From Acetobacter lovaniensis (GTDB lineage: Bacteria; Pseudomonadota; Alphaproteobacteria; Acetobacterales; Acetobacteraceae): DNA of 64,000 nt. The first letter of the stretch is position 1, and every line of letters begins with the position of its first letter. The stretch is from NCBI RefSeq assembly GCF_014207635.1, contig NZ_JACHIE010000010.1, forward strand, positions 22,850 through 86,849. The letters are read 5' to 3'. A program made the translations under genes and the position numbers. Below, one piece after another: positions 54,534 through 62,288 of this stretch. Under the pieces are notes generated by a model that did no database searches, had not been told where the DNA came from, and saw only the letters and a list, made by a program, of their open reading frames with translations.

Positions 54534-55736
54534 CTATTGGACAGGGCGCAGGGTCTGGAGGGACGAGCCAGCGGCAATGACCTGTATATTCAGCGCCGGA
54601 GCGGGTGGGGCCAGTGTGCGTAGGGCTTCCAGCCCCTGATGGAACAGCCGGATAACAATGCAGGGGCCATGTGCCGTGCGCCATAGCTCAAAGGCCAGCG
54701 TTGTATTGGGGGCGGTGGGGTCGGGCTGGTCGGCAAAGGACCAGTCCAGCCCATACAGGGTGGCCAGTGCGTCCAGATTGGTGTCATGCCCTGCCAGCAC
54801 GAACAGTTTTGTCTGTTCCGTTACTGCGGGCACACCGTTCACAGGTTTACCCGCCAGTGCATTCTGCACGGCTGTGGCCATGGGCGTGCCCTTGTGTATG
54901 GCCAGCGTGGGCAGGCGGCGGATCAGCCAGTTTTCCTCCGCGTGGAGGGGGAAGACCTGCCAGATCAGGGTTGCGGGGTCATGCCCATCAAACGGTTCGG
55001 CCTGTGCGGGCATGCCCTGTGTATATTCCAGCAGCAGGTTTTCGGCCGCTGTGCCGCCAGTGGCAATGCCGCCCTCAAGGTGGGGCTTGCCTTTTTTCCA
55101 TACCAGAATGGTTTTGCTGGCGCGCAGGCAGTGGGGGGTATCGGTTGTGCAGGCGGTGGGGGCCAGAGCGGCCTGTAACGCGGCCATGCTGGCGTCCATG
55201 CTGGAGGGCAGGGTACGTGCCCGCTGGTCAAACTCCTGCGTGATAGCACTTTGTTCCTGCGTGCTGAGTGGTGCTGGCGAGCCTGCAAAAATGGGGTCTT
55301 CCTGCCCATCGGCCAGGCCGCTGACGCGCAAGCCGCATGCGGGGGCAAGCCTGTCAGCCCATATCCCCCCACTCTCCCGCGTACGGTGGTCCTTGGCATC
55401 GGCCCATACAGCAATGCTGGCTGGTGTGGGGCAACTGCCTGACTGGAGCAGACCTGCCTGTGTGTAGTGCTGGCGCACCAGTTCTACCATCTGGGCCAGT
55501 GCCTGTTTGCCGTGTTCGGTCAACTCACCGGGGGCCACAGGCCATTGCGCCCATGCGTGGCCGGTCTGGGCCAGCAGGGTCCGGGGTGGTTTGGTGGGGC
55601 TGCGTATGCCATGGCGGGCAAGAAGCACCACCCGTTCCAGTACCGCTCCCTGCTGTGTGGAGGGAAGGGGAACTGTGGGTGCTGCAAGGGCGGGGATTGC
55701 GATGAACAGCGTGCAGAAAAGGAGAAGATGTCGCAT
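54534..55736 (-). CDS. periplasmic histidine acid phosphatase (AppA-like)
   Basis: A 400-residue phosphatase of the histidine acid phosphatase/phytase family. Signal peptide ends at ALAA (residue 19); the catalytic motif is LARHGIRSPTKPP and the proton-donor motif is AGHDTNLDALATLYG (HD pair). Family members hydrolyse phosphate monoesters such as glucose-1-phosphate or phytate in the periplasm. No induction signal is visible. Confidence 0.9.
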   Translation of the reverse strand: MRHLLLFCTLFIAIPALAAPTVPLPSTQQGAVLERVVLLARHGIRSPTKPPRTLLAQTGHAWAQWPVAPGELTEHGKQALAQMVELVRQHYTQAGLLQSGSCPTPASIAVWADAKDHRTRESGGIWADRLAPACGLRVSGLADGQEDPIFAGSPAPLSTQEQSAITQEFDQRARTLPSSMDASMAALQAALAPTACTTDTPHCLRASKTILVWKKGKPHLEGGIATGGTAAENLLLEYTQGMPAQAEPFDGHDPATLIWQVFPLHAEENWLIRRLPTLAIHKGTPMATAVQNALAGKPVNGVPAVTEQTKLFVLAGHDTNLDALATLYGLDWSFADQPDPTAPNTTLAFELWRTAHGPCIVIRLFHQGLEALRTLAPPAPALNIQVIAAGSSLQTLRPVQ

Positions 55737-56317
55737 GGTATGCTCACCGCAAGGTTGGTGCTGGCCCGGTTGTGGAACAGAGTGCCAGTTTTAGGGCTCG
55801 GCGTAATCTCGCGGAACACGCCACCAGCATTGCGGATGCGCAAGCCCGGCGCAAGGTCGGCAGGTCTGGGGGAAGGGTGCTCCGGAGTTTTTCCGGAAAG
55901 TTCGTGATGCATCAAGACGGTATTATATGGTGCAGGCCCGCGCCTTGTGGCCGGTGGTTCTGGGGGGCGTCTGGCGCCATGGTCCCGTAAACGGGAGCGG
56001 AGATGGTTTTGGTGGACCATTGCGTCCGCAATGGGGAACAATGCGAACGCCCTGTCCTGCCAGTGTGGTTGACTGGTAAAGATGTTATTATCGCATGTTT
56101 TTGCGAAGTGCGATACGCGTACGACATAAGGAGACCGCGGGCAGTCGCGTCGCGTGCCTGTATGGTAGATGCGCGGCATTCACACCAACTGTACACATTA
56201 TCCACAGGCTTATGCACTGGAGCATCCGCAGAATCTGTGGACGAATCTAGAGCGTATATTTGTCAATGGGTTAGAGTGTAAAACTCAAATATTATACACT
56301 CTAAAATTCAGCAACTT
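55737..56317. other. intergenic region at the prophage boundary
   Basis: 581 bp without a convincing gene. It holds a perfect DnaA box TTATCCACA at 56198-56206, and an inverted repeat TTAGAGTGTA/TACACTCTAA at 56271-56304 (10-bp arms, 14-nt loop) just after the integrase stop. The drop to AT-rich sequence near 56180 marks where the element begins; the attachment core cannot be fixed because the other end is outside the window. Confidence 0.45.
56271..56304. repeat. inverted repeat beside the integrase
   Basis: Perfect 10-bp arms TTAGAGTGTA and TACACTCTAA around a 14-nt AT-rich spacer, 14 bp beyond the integrase stop. It could be an integrase or excisionase arm site, or a terminator for the leftward operon; no T-run follows clearly. 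Confidence 0.5.
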
Positions 56318-57358
56318 TCAGGATTTTGTAAAACTTCCACGCCCTATTTTCAGGACCGCATCCCGCGCCAGCCGGGATTGGTCAACGGCTCTGGTGTAGC
56401 GCTCTATCTCACTCAGTGTCTTGTGTCCCGTGATGGATGCTATTTGATGCGGAGAGCAGCCGGCCTCGGCCATTCTTCGTGCTGCGGCCTTGCGCAATCC
56501 ATGCGGAGACAGCCGCTCCTTTATCCCGCACTTTTCGACCCACCGCGTAACGCTGTGCGAAAATACGTGCACTGAAAACGGCAGCCCCTTCTTCGTGGCA
56601 AGGAAGGTAGGCTGCCCCTTAGGTATCTGGTCAATTTCCTGCGCAAGAACTGGATGGACGGGTATAAGCAATTTGGTTCCAGTTTTCACTTGCTCCACAG
56701 CCAGCATGCAACCTTCCCGAATATCCGACCAGCCCATACGCACCACATCGCTGCGCCTCTGCCCGGTGTACAGTAGCAAATACAGAGCAAGCCTCGCAGT
56801 TGTGCCGGACGGCCAATAGCTTTCGTATTTTGCGATCTCCTCATCGTCCCATGACTTTGCCCCTGCGGCCATTTCTTTCATGCGCGCTATTCCGGTGGCA
56901 GGATTCCTCTCAAGCTCCCCCTTATCAACGCCATGCTGGAAAATCATCCCAAACATTTTTAGCCAGCTATTGGATGCTGCTGGGGTTTTTGATTTTCTTG
57001 CGACAAAGGCCCGGACGTGAGGTGAAGTGAAATGCACCGCTTGATGCGATGCGAAGTCCTCCATCTGCATGCTGCGGACGATATTTCCATAGGCCCTTTG
57101 GGTTGATGGTTTCAGGCCAAGAAAATGCGATGATTGAAGCCAGCTAGTGCATAGCGCAGAGAATGTTCCAGATGCTTTCTCTGGGTGGGCGGTATTATCC
57201 GGAGCTTGGCTCAGGGCCAACTGATATGCGGGCCAGAACTCATTGCTATGGATATCTGGAAGGGAAACACGAGGCAGGCGTGGGTGCCGGAAATAATATC
57301 GGACCCTGCCATCTCTGCCCCTGTGTTTCTGGACATATTTTATGCGTACTGCGATCAC
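56318..57358 (-). CDS. tyrosine-type phage integrase
   Basis: A 346-residue site-specific recombinase. N-terminal SAM-like DNA-binding domain (about 60-150), catalytic domain with Arg in YTGQRRSDVVRMGW, HGLRKAAARRMAEAG (His-x-x-Arg) and the nucleophile in IERYTRAVDQ. Its GTG start (57358) overlaps the stop of the AlpA-like gene (GTGA); the longer reading from 57427 would overlap that gene heavily. It lies at the element's left boundary, as usual for integrases. Confidence 0.9.
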   Translation of the reverse strand: MIAVRIKYVQKHRGRDGRVRYYFRHPRLPRVSLPDIHSNEFWPAYQLALSQAPDNTAHPEKASGTFSALCTSWLQSSHFLGLKPSTQRAYGNIVRSMQMEDFASHQAVHFTSPHVRAFVARKSKTPAASNSWLKMFGMIFQHGVDKGELERNPATGIARMKEMAAGAKSWDDEEIAKYESYWPSGTTARLALYLLLYTGQRRSDVVRMGWSDIREGCMLAVEQVKTGTKLLIPVHPVLAQEIDQIPKGQPTFLATKKGLPFSVHVFSHSVTRWVEKCGIKERLSPHGLRKAAARRMAEAGCSPHQIASITGHKTLSEIERYTRAVDQSRLARDAVLKIGRGSFTKS

Positions 57359-57582
57359 ATCAATGCATCTAGTGGGTTGATTTCTTTTTTCTCGGGGGCA
57401 GGAACTCCCGATTGCGCGTCTATCCATCTATCAAGGGCGATCCTGTCCCATATCAAGCGGCGCACTCCCGTCTTGATGGGCGGGATTTGCTTGCCGATAG
57501 TAGCCTGAAAGACTGGCCGGGAAAGTCCGACATACCGGGCGGCCTCCTCAACTGATAGAAGTCGTGGCGTTATATCACCCAT
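57355..57582 (-). CDS. AlpA/excisionase-like DNA-binding protein
   Basis: A 75-residue protein with a MerR/AlpA-type winged helix: LLSVEEAARYVGLSRPVFQA then a basic segment and DRIALDRWIDAQSG. Its position just ahead of the integrase fits an excisionase or a regulator of int. Stop and start overlap with int (GTGA). Confidence 0.85.
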   Translation of the reverse strand: MGDITPRLLSVEEAARYVGLSRPVFQATIGKQIPPIKTGVRRLIWDRIALDRWIDAQSGVPAPEKKEINPLDALM

Positions 57583-58183
57583 CCGCCCCCTCCTTCCCCG
57601 AGATAGGCCGGTCGTTGCGTACCTCTGGGATGGTTATGGTGTCGGGGGTGCGCTGGGGTGTTGCGTTGGGCGGATTTGGTAGGGGTTGCCATTGGGTTAT
57701 CTCACCATTAATTTCATGACCAAATATTCCATCAACCCAGAAATTTCCTTCTTCTGGGCAGCTATCGCAAAACTGGCCATATTCTCCGCATGTATGTGGA
57801 ATAGGGCCAAAGTAAGCATCGGTAATTCTTTGGCCTTCTCCATCGGAATTAATCACCCACAGATCAACATACGATCCATCCTTGGGCGCACTCGCAATCG
57901 GCCTCCAAGCCGCAGCATCTGCTGCTGCGAGGGCGGCTAATATTTCGCGCCGGATGCATGCGCGACGATACTCGCGCTCATATTCCTCATAATCGCCTGT
58001 CTCAAACAGGATGACTGTTTTACCCTCACGTGCCTCAGCTTCATGGTCGCGGATAACGTGACGTTTTTTTTCTTCTGTGCTGTAGTCAAAGCCACCGATT
58101 GCTCCATCACCCCAGCGACTATCACGCCATCCACGAGCCTTAATGACGGCATCAATAGCCGCCTCAACTCTTGGGTCAGTCAT
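57575..58183 (-). CDS. phage protein with DUF551-like motif
   Basis: A 202-residue protein of the leftward phage operon. The middle and end carry a DUF551-like pattern (WRPIASAPKDGSYVDLWVIN ... EITQWQPLPNPP). The N-terminal part (EAAIDAVIKARGW, HEAEAREGKTVILFE) is not assigned. It overlaps alpA by 8 bp and is preceded by an ATGA overlap, so it is firmly in the operon. Function unknown. Confidence 0.7.
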   Translation of the reverse strand: MTDPRVEAAIDAVIKARGWRDSRWGDGAIGGFDYSTEEKKRHVIRDHEAEAREGKTVILFETGDYEEYEREYRRACIRREILAALAAADAAAWRPIASAPKDGSYVDLWVINSDGEGQRITDAYFGPIPHTCGEYGQFCDSCPEEGNFWVDGIFGHEINGEITQWQPLPNPPNATPQRTPDTITIPEVRNDRPISGKEGADG

Positions 58184-58368
58184 GATTGGCCTCCAACGTT
58201 AGGAAGCGGAACGACCTCACCAGAATCAATGGAGCGCAAAAGACCCTCTGCCACGATCCAGTAATATTCATCTTCCGGCAGCCCATTCTTTGTATCCATC
58301 AGAACTTCCTTCCAGATGAAGCGCCGCACTACGGGCATACGCGGATCGTTTCGGTAATCTGTTTTCAT
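58180..58368 (-). CDS. small phage hypothetical protein (62 aa)
   Basis: ATG at 58368 follows GGGGTG closely after the stop of the previous gene (TGATATG), and its stop overlaps the next gene by four bases. Sequence MKTDYRNDPRMPVVRRFIWK ... PEDEYYWIVAEGLLRSID. No family recognised. Confidence 0.6.
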   Translation of the reverse strand: MKTDYRNDPRMPVVRRFIWKEVLMDTKNGLPEDEYYWIVAEGLLRSIDSGEVVPLPNVGGQS

Positions 58369-58369
58369 A

Positions 58370-58561
58370 TCACCCCACCTCCCGCGCTGCGTCGATGGCA
58401 TCTCGTAATTCACCATCCGTCACAGGCGTGCCGATGGCGATTAGAGCCTTGTCGTGACTATCATCAGGTTGGCCAAGAGCGGCTGCATCAACCATCATCT
58501 CCCGCTGCTCATCACTCAACGGCAGCCGCACGAACACGCCGGCGGGTTTCTGGTCGGTCAT
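58370..58561 (-). CDS. small phage hypothetical protein (63 aa)
   Basis: Coupled to recT (ATGA overlap at 58558-58561) and to the next gene (TGATATG). Acidic, helical-looking (LPLSDEQREMMVDAAALGQP). No family recognised. Confidence 0.6.
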   Translation of the reverse strand: MTDQKPAGVFVRLPLSDEQREMMVDAAALGQPDDSHDKALIAIGTPVTDGELRDAIDAAREVG

Positions 58562-59373
58562 GCTGGCACCTCATCAACCGGCGCCGCTGCATGCTCTTGA
58601 GCAAACTCTGCACGCTTGGCGGCAATCATGTCCTGCACATCGGATTGCACATCTTCGGGGATAGCGCGCCCAGCCTGCTCAGCAGCCACAAGAGTACGCT
58701 GCCATGTCTGCCACAGCACATCGGTGCAGGTTGCATCTGTGCAGCCAGCAAGGCGTTCCTTGAATATGGCGCGGTGGTCTATGGGCCTTGTCTCGGTAAT
58801 GCGCTCCTGGCGTGGTGTAATATCAACTGTTTCCTGAGGAGTGTCTTGCGCTTCCTCTGCCGTGATCAGCCCACGCAGAACATCTGGGAAAGCGTCACGC
58901 AGGGCAAAGCCACGGGCACGCATTTGCAGCATACGCTTCGGATACTGCTTCCATGGCCCCTGCTTATTCCAGAGGCTTGCCGCCTGAGCATCGGCCACGC
59001 TAAAGCGGCGCTCAACGGGAGACTTTCCCTTGCGTTTGGCGATGCAGACCGCAACCATATGGTCACCATCCCCTTCGATATGCTCAATCACATCATCGCA
59101 AACTGGGGCCGCCTTTACGAGACCAAGGAGGGCATCTCCCCATACGCTCGGGCGGCCGTTGATTACGGCAATATTTTGCAGGGACTGCAGGGGAGCAAGA
59201 CCAAGCTCGGAACCCATTTGGACGGCAATCAAGACGGCTTCCGGCTTGTTGATGTATGCCTGCGGAACCATGCCGCTCTTTGCGGCAATACCCGCAAAGC
59301 GCATGAGCTGGTCAAAGGTAGTGATCTGTATAGCGGGCGTGTGATTGCCTGCTGTTGTCAGGGAATTACTCAT
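58558..59373 (-). CDS. recT: RecT-type single-strand annealing recombinase
   Basis: A 271-residue phage RecT-family protein: FDQLMRFAGIAAKSGMVPQA, AVLIAVQMGSELGLAPLQSL then QNIAVINGRPSVWGDALLGL, and WKQYPKRMLQMRARGFALRD then AFPDVLRGL. It anneals complementary single strands during phage recombination. Start 59373 follows AAGGA by 8 nt and lies 1 nt after the preceding stop. A RecE-like exonuclease is not evident in the visible operon. Confidence 0.9.
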   Translation of the reverse strand: MSNSLTTAGNHTPAIQITTFDQLMRFAGIAAKSGMVPQAYINKPEAVLIAVQMGSELGLAPLQSLQNIAVINGRPSVWGDALLGLVKAAPVCDDVIEHIEGDGDHMVAVCIAKRKGKSPVERRFSVADAQAASLWNKQGPWKQYPKRMLQMRARGFALRDAFPDVLRGLITAEEAQDTPQETVDITPRQERITETRPIDHRAIFKERLAGCTDATCTDVLWQTWQRTLVAAEQAGRAIPEDVQSDVQDMIAAKRAEFAQEHAAAPVDEVPA

Positions 59374-59374
59374 A

Positions 59375-59836
59375 TCAACCATCCTTACGGGCGCTAACGA
59401 CCAGAACGGGTGCGCCACCATTGGTTAAGGAAACACCGGGAAGGCTTTTCTTCCGGGCAAGCTTTTTCATTTCGTTGGTCTGGAACTTGTCAGGCTGGGG
59501 TTGCCAGAGTTCCGGGTGCGCGGCCTTCAATGCCTTTTCATCAGTCACGAAAGGCTCAGGCGGCTTATCTCGCAGGCTGGCTTTCCAGTTTTCCGAATGG
59601 AACCCGGTGACGCCATCAGCCTGCATACGCTGCGCCAGTTCAGGACGCATAAGCTGCACGGCCTGCTTGCCCTTACGCTCCAGCTCTTCTGCTGCCCCGA
59701 TAAGCTCCAGATAGCAGGCATCAATATTTGCGCCCGGTTCGCGGATGGCGGTTATGAAGTGGCTCCATGCCGCTATAGCCGGGCGCAGAACGTCTGCGTG
59801 GATGCGGTTGGCGGTAGTGAAGAGGGGGTCGCTCAT
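59375..59836 (-). CDS. phage protein, possibly Gp157-like
   Basis: A 153-residue protein. Its C-terminal half (NWKASLRDKPPEPFVTDEKA, PDKFQTNEMKKLARKKSLPG) resembles the end of siphovirus Gp157 proteins, which accompany RecT-type recombinases, but the N-terminal half is not clearly of that family. Coupled to recT and to the gene before it. Function inferred from context only. Confidence 0.5.
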   Translation of the reverse strand: MSDPLFTTANRIHADVLRPAIAAWSHFITAIREPGANIDACYLELIGAAEELERKGKQAVQLMRPELAQRMQADGVTGFHSENWKASLRDKPPEPFVTDEKALKAAHPELWQPQPDKFQTNEMKKLARKKSLPGVSLTNGGAPVLVVSARKDG

Positions 59837-60099
59837 GCCGCCACCTCCTGAGCACCAACAAGCGCCCGTTCTGTCCGGCTGGATGCTGACGCCGCCTTAA
59901 GCTTTGCATCAATGTCCAAGGTGCGCTCCAGCCGATCAATCATGAGCGACACCTTCACTTGCGCGTCCATAAGGGCCGACCACTGCTCGCCAAACCGAGG
60001 AACAAGCCCTTTCTGACCTTCCAGAATGACCTCCACCGACTTCATGTCGCAGACAATTCCCTGCACTTCGCTGGGCAAGAAATGGATGAAGCTGGTCAC
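59833..60099 (-). CDS. phage hypothetical protein (88 aa)
   Basis: Four-base overlaps on both sides keep it in the leftward operon. A predominantly helical, possibly coiled-coil segment (MIDRLERTLDIDAKLKAASA) fills the second half. No family recognised. Confidence 0.6.
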   Translation of the reverse strand: MTSFIHFLPSEVQGIVCDMKSVEVILEGQKGLVPRFGEQWSALMDAQVKVSLMIDRLERTLDIDAKLKAASASSRTERALVGAQEVAA

Positions 60100-60413
60100 G
60101 CAGCCACCTCCAGCCCACGCATGGCATCATGTCGCGTTTGTGCGACAAGGCCGCGTTCCATACGGTTCTTTTCGTGAAGTTCGCGTACAGCGCATACCAT
60201 GTCGCCGATAGCTTCCTCGGCAAAAGCCAGTTCAACAGCAGCAAACCTGTTGTCAGTGAAGAACGGAAAGGTCATCGCGTCTGCCACGCGCAGCAGGTTT
60301 ACGATTGCTGTTTCATACTTCTGAACTTCAATGGCAACAAAAGGTGTCAGCCCCTCAGTGCTGAACATGCCTTCGTTAAGCGCCTTCTCGTACGCCTCGT
60401 TTTTGTAAGACAT
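60096..60413 (-). CDS. phage hypothetical protein (105 aa)
   Basis: Start at 60413 after GGGAGTTTGG; overlaps the next gene by four bases. Acidic helical protein (EKALNEGMFSTEGLTPFVAI, AAVELAFAEEAIGDMVCAVR). No family recognised. Confidence 0.6.
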   Translation of the reverse strand: MSYKNEAYEKALNEGMFSTEGLTPFVAIEVQKYETAIVNLLRVADAMTFPFFTDNRFAAVELAFAEEAIGDMVCAVRELHEKNRMERGLVAQTRHDAMRGLEVAA

Positions 60414-60491
60414 TTTCCAAACTCCCTCGTGGGAAACATTCGGCCAATGCGGCCACAAGACCCGGCCCGCGAGCCGGGAAGTGCGGGGGCA

Positions 60492-60749
60492 TCAGGGGGA
60501 AAGGTGAGGCGCGCGAGGCAGCCCGCTCAGATCGGCCAGTATGTTCCACGGCGTGAACAGGACGTTCAGCAGATCCGCCGTCACGGCAGGCGCACTCTCG
60601 GAAAAGCAGACGTACGCAATCATCGCGGTCCAGAACACTGCACCGATGGCGAGCTGCACGAACGGGTTATACAGAGCCGCCAGCGCCCAGCTTGTGGCGA
60701 TGTAGTCCCATTGCTGGGTTATTGGTTTTTGGGGGTGTGTGGATCGCAT
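60492..60749 (-). CDS. small phage membrane protein
   Basis: An 85-residue protein with a hydrophobic helix (LAIGAVFWTAMIAYVCF, about 33-50) and a second weak hydrophobic segment. It abuts the repeat protein gene (60749 shared). No family recognised. Confidence 0.55.
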   Translation of the reverse strand: MRSTHPQKPITQQWDYIATSWALAALYNPFVQLAIGAVFWTAMIAYVCFSESAPAVTADLLNVLFTPWNILADLSGLPRAPHLSP

Positions 60750-61549
60750 TATGCTGCCTCCACTGCAACGGGGAGTCCATCCTCGCCCAGCCTGTACCAG
60801 ACGCCCTCCTTAATCCCATCCTCGCCCTCGTACAGGCTGGTGAAGCGATTGCGCTCTCCATCGTGCCATGCAAGGCAAGCCGCGCCATTTTTACCAAGCT
60901 TTACACTGACGTTTCCTCCAGATGAGGCTGTTACTGAGTTACGACCTGCCGCTTCAATCTGGGCACCGTTGCCACTGGAACCAATCCGGGCATCGTCGCC
61001 ACTGGAACCAATCCGGGCATAGTCGCCACTGGAACCAATCTGGGCATCGTTGCCACTGGAACCAATCCGGGCACCGTCGCCACTGGAACCAATCTGGGCA
61101 TCGTTGCCACTGGAACCAATCCGGGCATCGTCGCCACTGGAACCAATCCGGGCACCGTCGCCACTGGAACCAATCCGGGCATCGTAGCCACTGGAACCAA
61201 TATGGGCATAGTCGCCACTGGAACCAATCTGGGCATAGTCGCCACTGGCCTCTTCTGCCTCTCCAATATCTTTCGTCAGCGCAATCAAGGAATTTACATC
61301 GGAGATCACGATCTCTTTTGAAAATGCCTTATCGAAAGCATTCCGCGCCAGCCACCGAGCGTCTGAATATTTTTTGTCAGCATAAAGCGCTGTCATGGTC
61401 TCGCCATATTCTGCGCCCTGCGGGAATTTATTGCTGAACCAAGACTTCCCATCCTGACACGCGCCCCACTGGCGCAGCATGTTCAGGGTTATCTGTGCTT
61501 TGTTTGTTTCTGCGGGAGCGTTCTGCTCGACCTGCTGTGTATCTGTCAT
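60749..61549 (-). CDS. phage protein with nonapeptide repeats
   Basis: A 266-residue protein. The N-terminal 100 residues look globular (TLNMLRQWGACQDGKSWFSN, ALYADKKYSDARWLARNAFD). Residues 102-200 are eleven nine-residue repeats on the pattern SSG(D/N)xA(R/Q)IG, likely a solenoid or beta-helix. The tail (LGKNGAACLAWHDGERNRFT) is globular again. Similar repeat proteins occur in many proteobacterial prophages with unknown function. First gene of the leftward operon, right after the operators. Confidence 0.75.
   Translation of the reverse strand: MTDTQQVEQNAPAETNKAQITLNMLRQWGACQDGKSWFSNKFPQGAEYGETMTALYADKKYSDARWLARNAFDKAFSKEIVISDVNSLIALTKDIGEAEEASGDYAQIGSSGDYAHIGSSGYDARIGSSGDGARIGSSGDDARIGSSGNDAQIGSSGDGARIGSSGNDAQIGSSGDYARIGSSGDDARIGSSGNGAQIEAAGRNSVTASSGGNVSVKLGKNGAACLAWHDGERNRFTSLYEGEDGIKEGVWYRLGEDGLPVAVEAA
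60950..61246. repeat. 27-bp tandem repeats inside a phage gene
   Basis: Eleven tandem copies of a 27-bp unit (CCACTGGAACCAATCCGGGC plus a 7-nt variable core on the plus strand) with several point variants. All units are in frame and code for nonapeptides. Copy-number change by slippage would keep the reading frame. Confidence 0.9.
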
Positions 61550-61581
61550 TGCCCATCACCTGTTTGGTTGATGGGTCAACC

Positions 61582-61594
61582 TTAATGCGCTTAA
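61582..61594. promoter_or_regulatory. repressor operator, left site 1
   Basis: TTAATGCGCTTAA, one mismatch from the palindrome TTAAGNNNCTTAA. It lies between the repressor and the leftward operon, close to the start of the repeat-protein gene. Confidence 0.6.
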
Positions 61595-61616
61595 GTAAAA
61601 TAGAGCAAGAGAAAAA

Positions 61617-61629
61617 TTAAGCCGCTTAA
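61617..61629. promoter_or_regulatory. repressor operator, left site 2
   Basis: TTAAGCCGCTTAA, a perfect TTAAGNNNCTTAA palindrome, 23 bp from site 1 and immediately downstream of the repressor stop codon. Confidence 0.65.
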
Positions 61630-61635
61630 GTTTTT

Positions 61636-62019
61636 TTATTTTTTAAGGGTGATCGCGGCAGCTAACGCCTGAAGAGCATCTACTGCGGCACTCTGCTGTG
61701 ATGCCGGGATTCTCCGGAGAATTTCGAGCGCGCGTAGCTCTGGGGCGGTTTGAGCTTTCGCCACCTCCTCCGGGGAATCGCCAGTAAGTAGATATCGAGA
61801 TGACACCCCCAAAGCCTCCGCCAACCGTTCAAAATTCAAGCTTTTTGGCACGGCTCTGCCGGTCTCATATTGCACGACAGAGTTTTCCGATAGGCCGATC
61901 ATGCGCCCAAGGTCCGCCTGTGTGAAGCCTTTTTGTTCTCTTATTGTTCTAACCCGTATACCAAAGGCTACTTTCTTGGGGTCTCGGTCTTCGATGCGCT
62001 TAGGTGGATTCTTGCTCAT
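61636..62019 (-). CDS. CI-like XRE-family repressor
   Basis: A 127-residue protein with an N-terminal XRE helix-turn-helix (FGIRVRTIREQKGFTQADLG then RMIGLSENSVVQYETGRAVP, ERLAEALGVSSRYLLTG) and a short helical C-terminus instead of a LexA-type peptidase domain. It is transcribed divergently from the Cro-like gene, with operators on both sides, as in lambdoid immunity regions. No self-cleavage domain means induction would need another mechanism. Confidence 0.85.
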   Translation of the reverse strand: MSKNPPKRIEDRDPKKVAFGIRVRTIREQKGFTQADLGRMIGLSENSVVQYETGRAVPKSLNFERLAEALGVSSRYLLTGDSPEEVAKAQTAPELRALEILRRIPASQQSAAVDALQALAAAITLKK

Positions 62020-62077
62020 AGGAGATTGTCGCAGTCTGATTTGAAGGGGGCATCCTTAATTTGCTTGCAATCAAACA

Positions 62078-62090
62078 TTAAGCGACTTAA
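62078..62090. promoter_or_regulatory. repressor operator, right site
   Basis: TTAAGCGACTTAA, a perfect TTAAGNNNCTTAA palindrome that overlaps the ribosome-binding AAGG of the Cro-like gene at 62100. Confidence 0.65.
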
Positions 62091-62099
62091 GGTTCTCGC

Positions 62100-62288
62100 A
62101 TGAGAGAAACACTCCTTGAGGAAGTCCTTTCCCGGCGCGGGGGCGGCAAGGCAATCGCAGAGGCTTGCGGGGTCACGCAGTCGGCGGTGAGCCAGTGGAA
62201 AAGAGTGCCCGATAAGCACGCAGAAAAATTTGGTGCGGCAGTTGCTAAGCTGCTCAAACGCACCCCCACCGAGGAGGCGCGGGTATGA
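62100..62288 (+). CDS. Cro-like (YdaS-type) DNA-binding protein
   Basis: A 62-residue single helix-turn-helix protein: GGGKAIAEACGVTQSAVSQW then KRVPDKHAEKFG. It is divergent from the CI-like repressor and starts the rightward operon; the pattern is that of Cro. AAGG lies 7 nt before the ATG within the operator. Stop and start overlap with the next gene (ATGA region). Confidence 0.85.
   Translation: MRETLLEEVLSRRGGGKAIAEACGVTQSAVSQWKRVPDKHAEKFGAAVAKLLKRTPTEEARV

Noticed and set aside
55737..56317. tRNA gene as prophage attachment site
   Set aside because: No cloverleaf or T-loop consensus found by eye near the integrase.
60950..61246. Possible CRISPR array
   Set aside because: Units are 27-bp tandem repeats with no spacers, and they are in frame inside a coding region.
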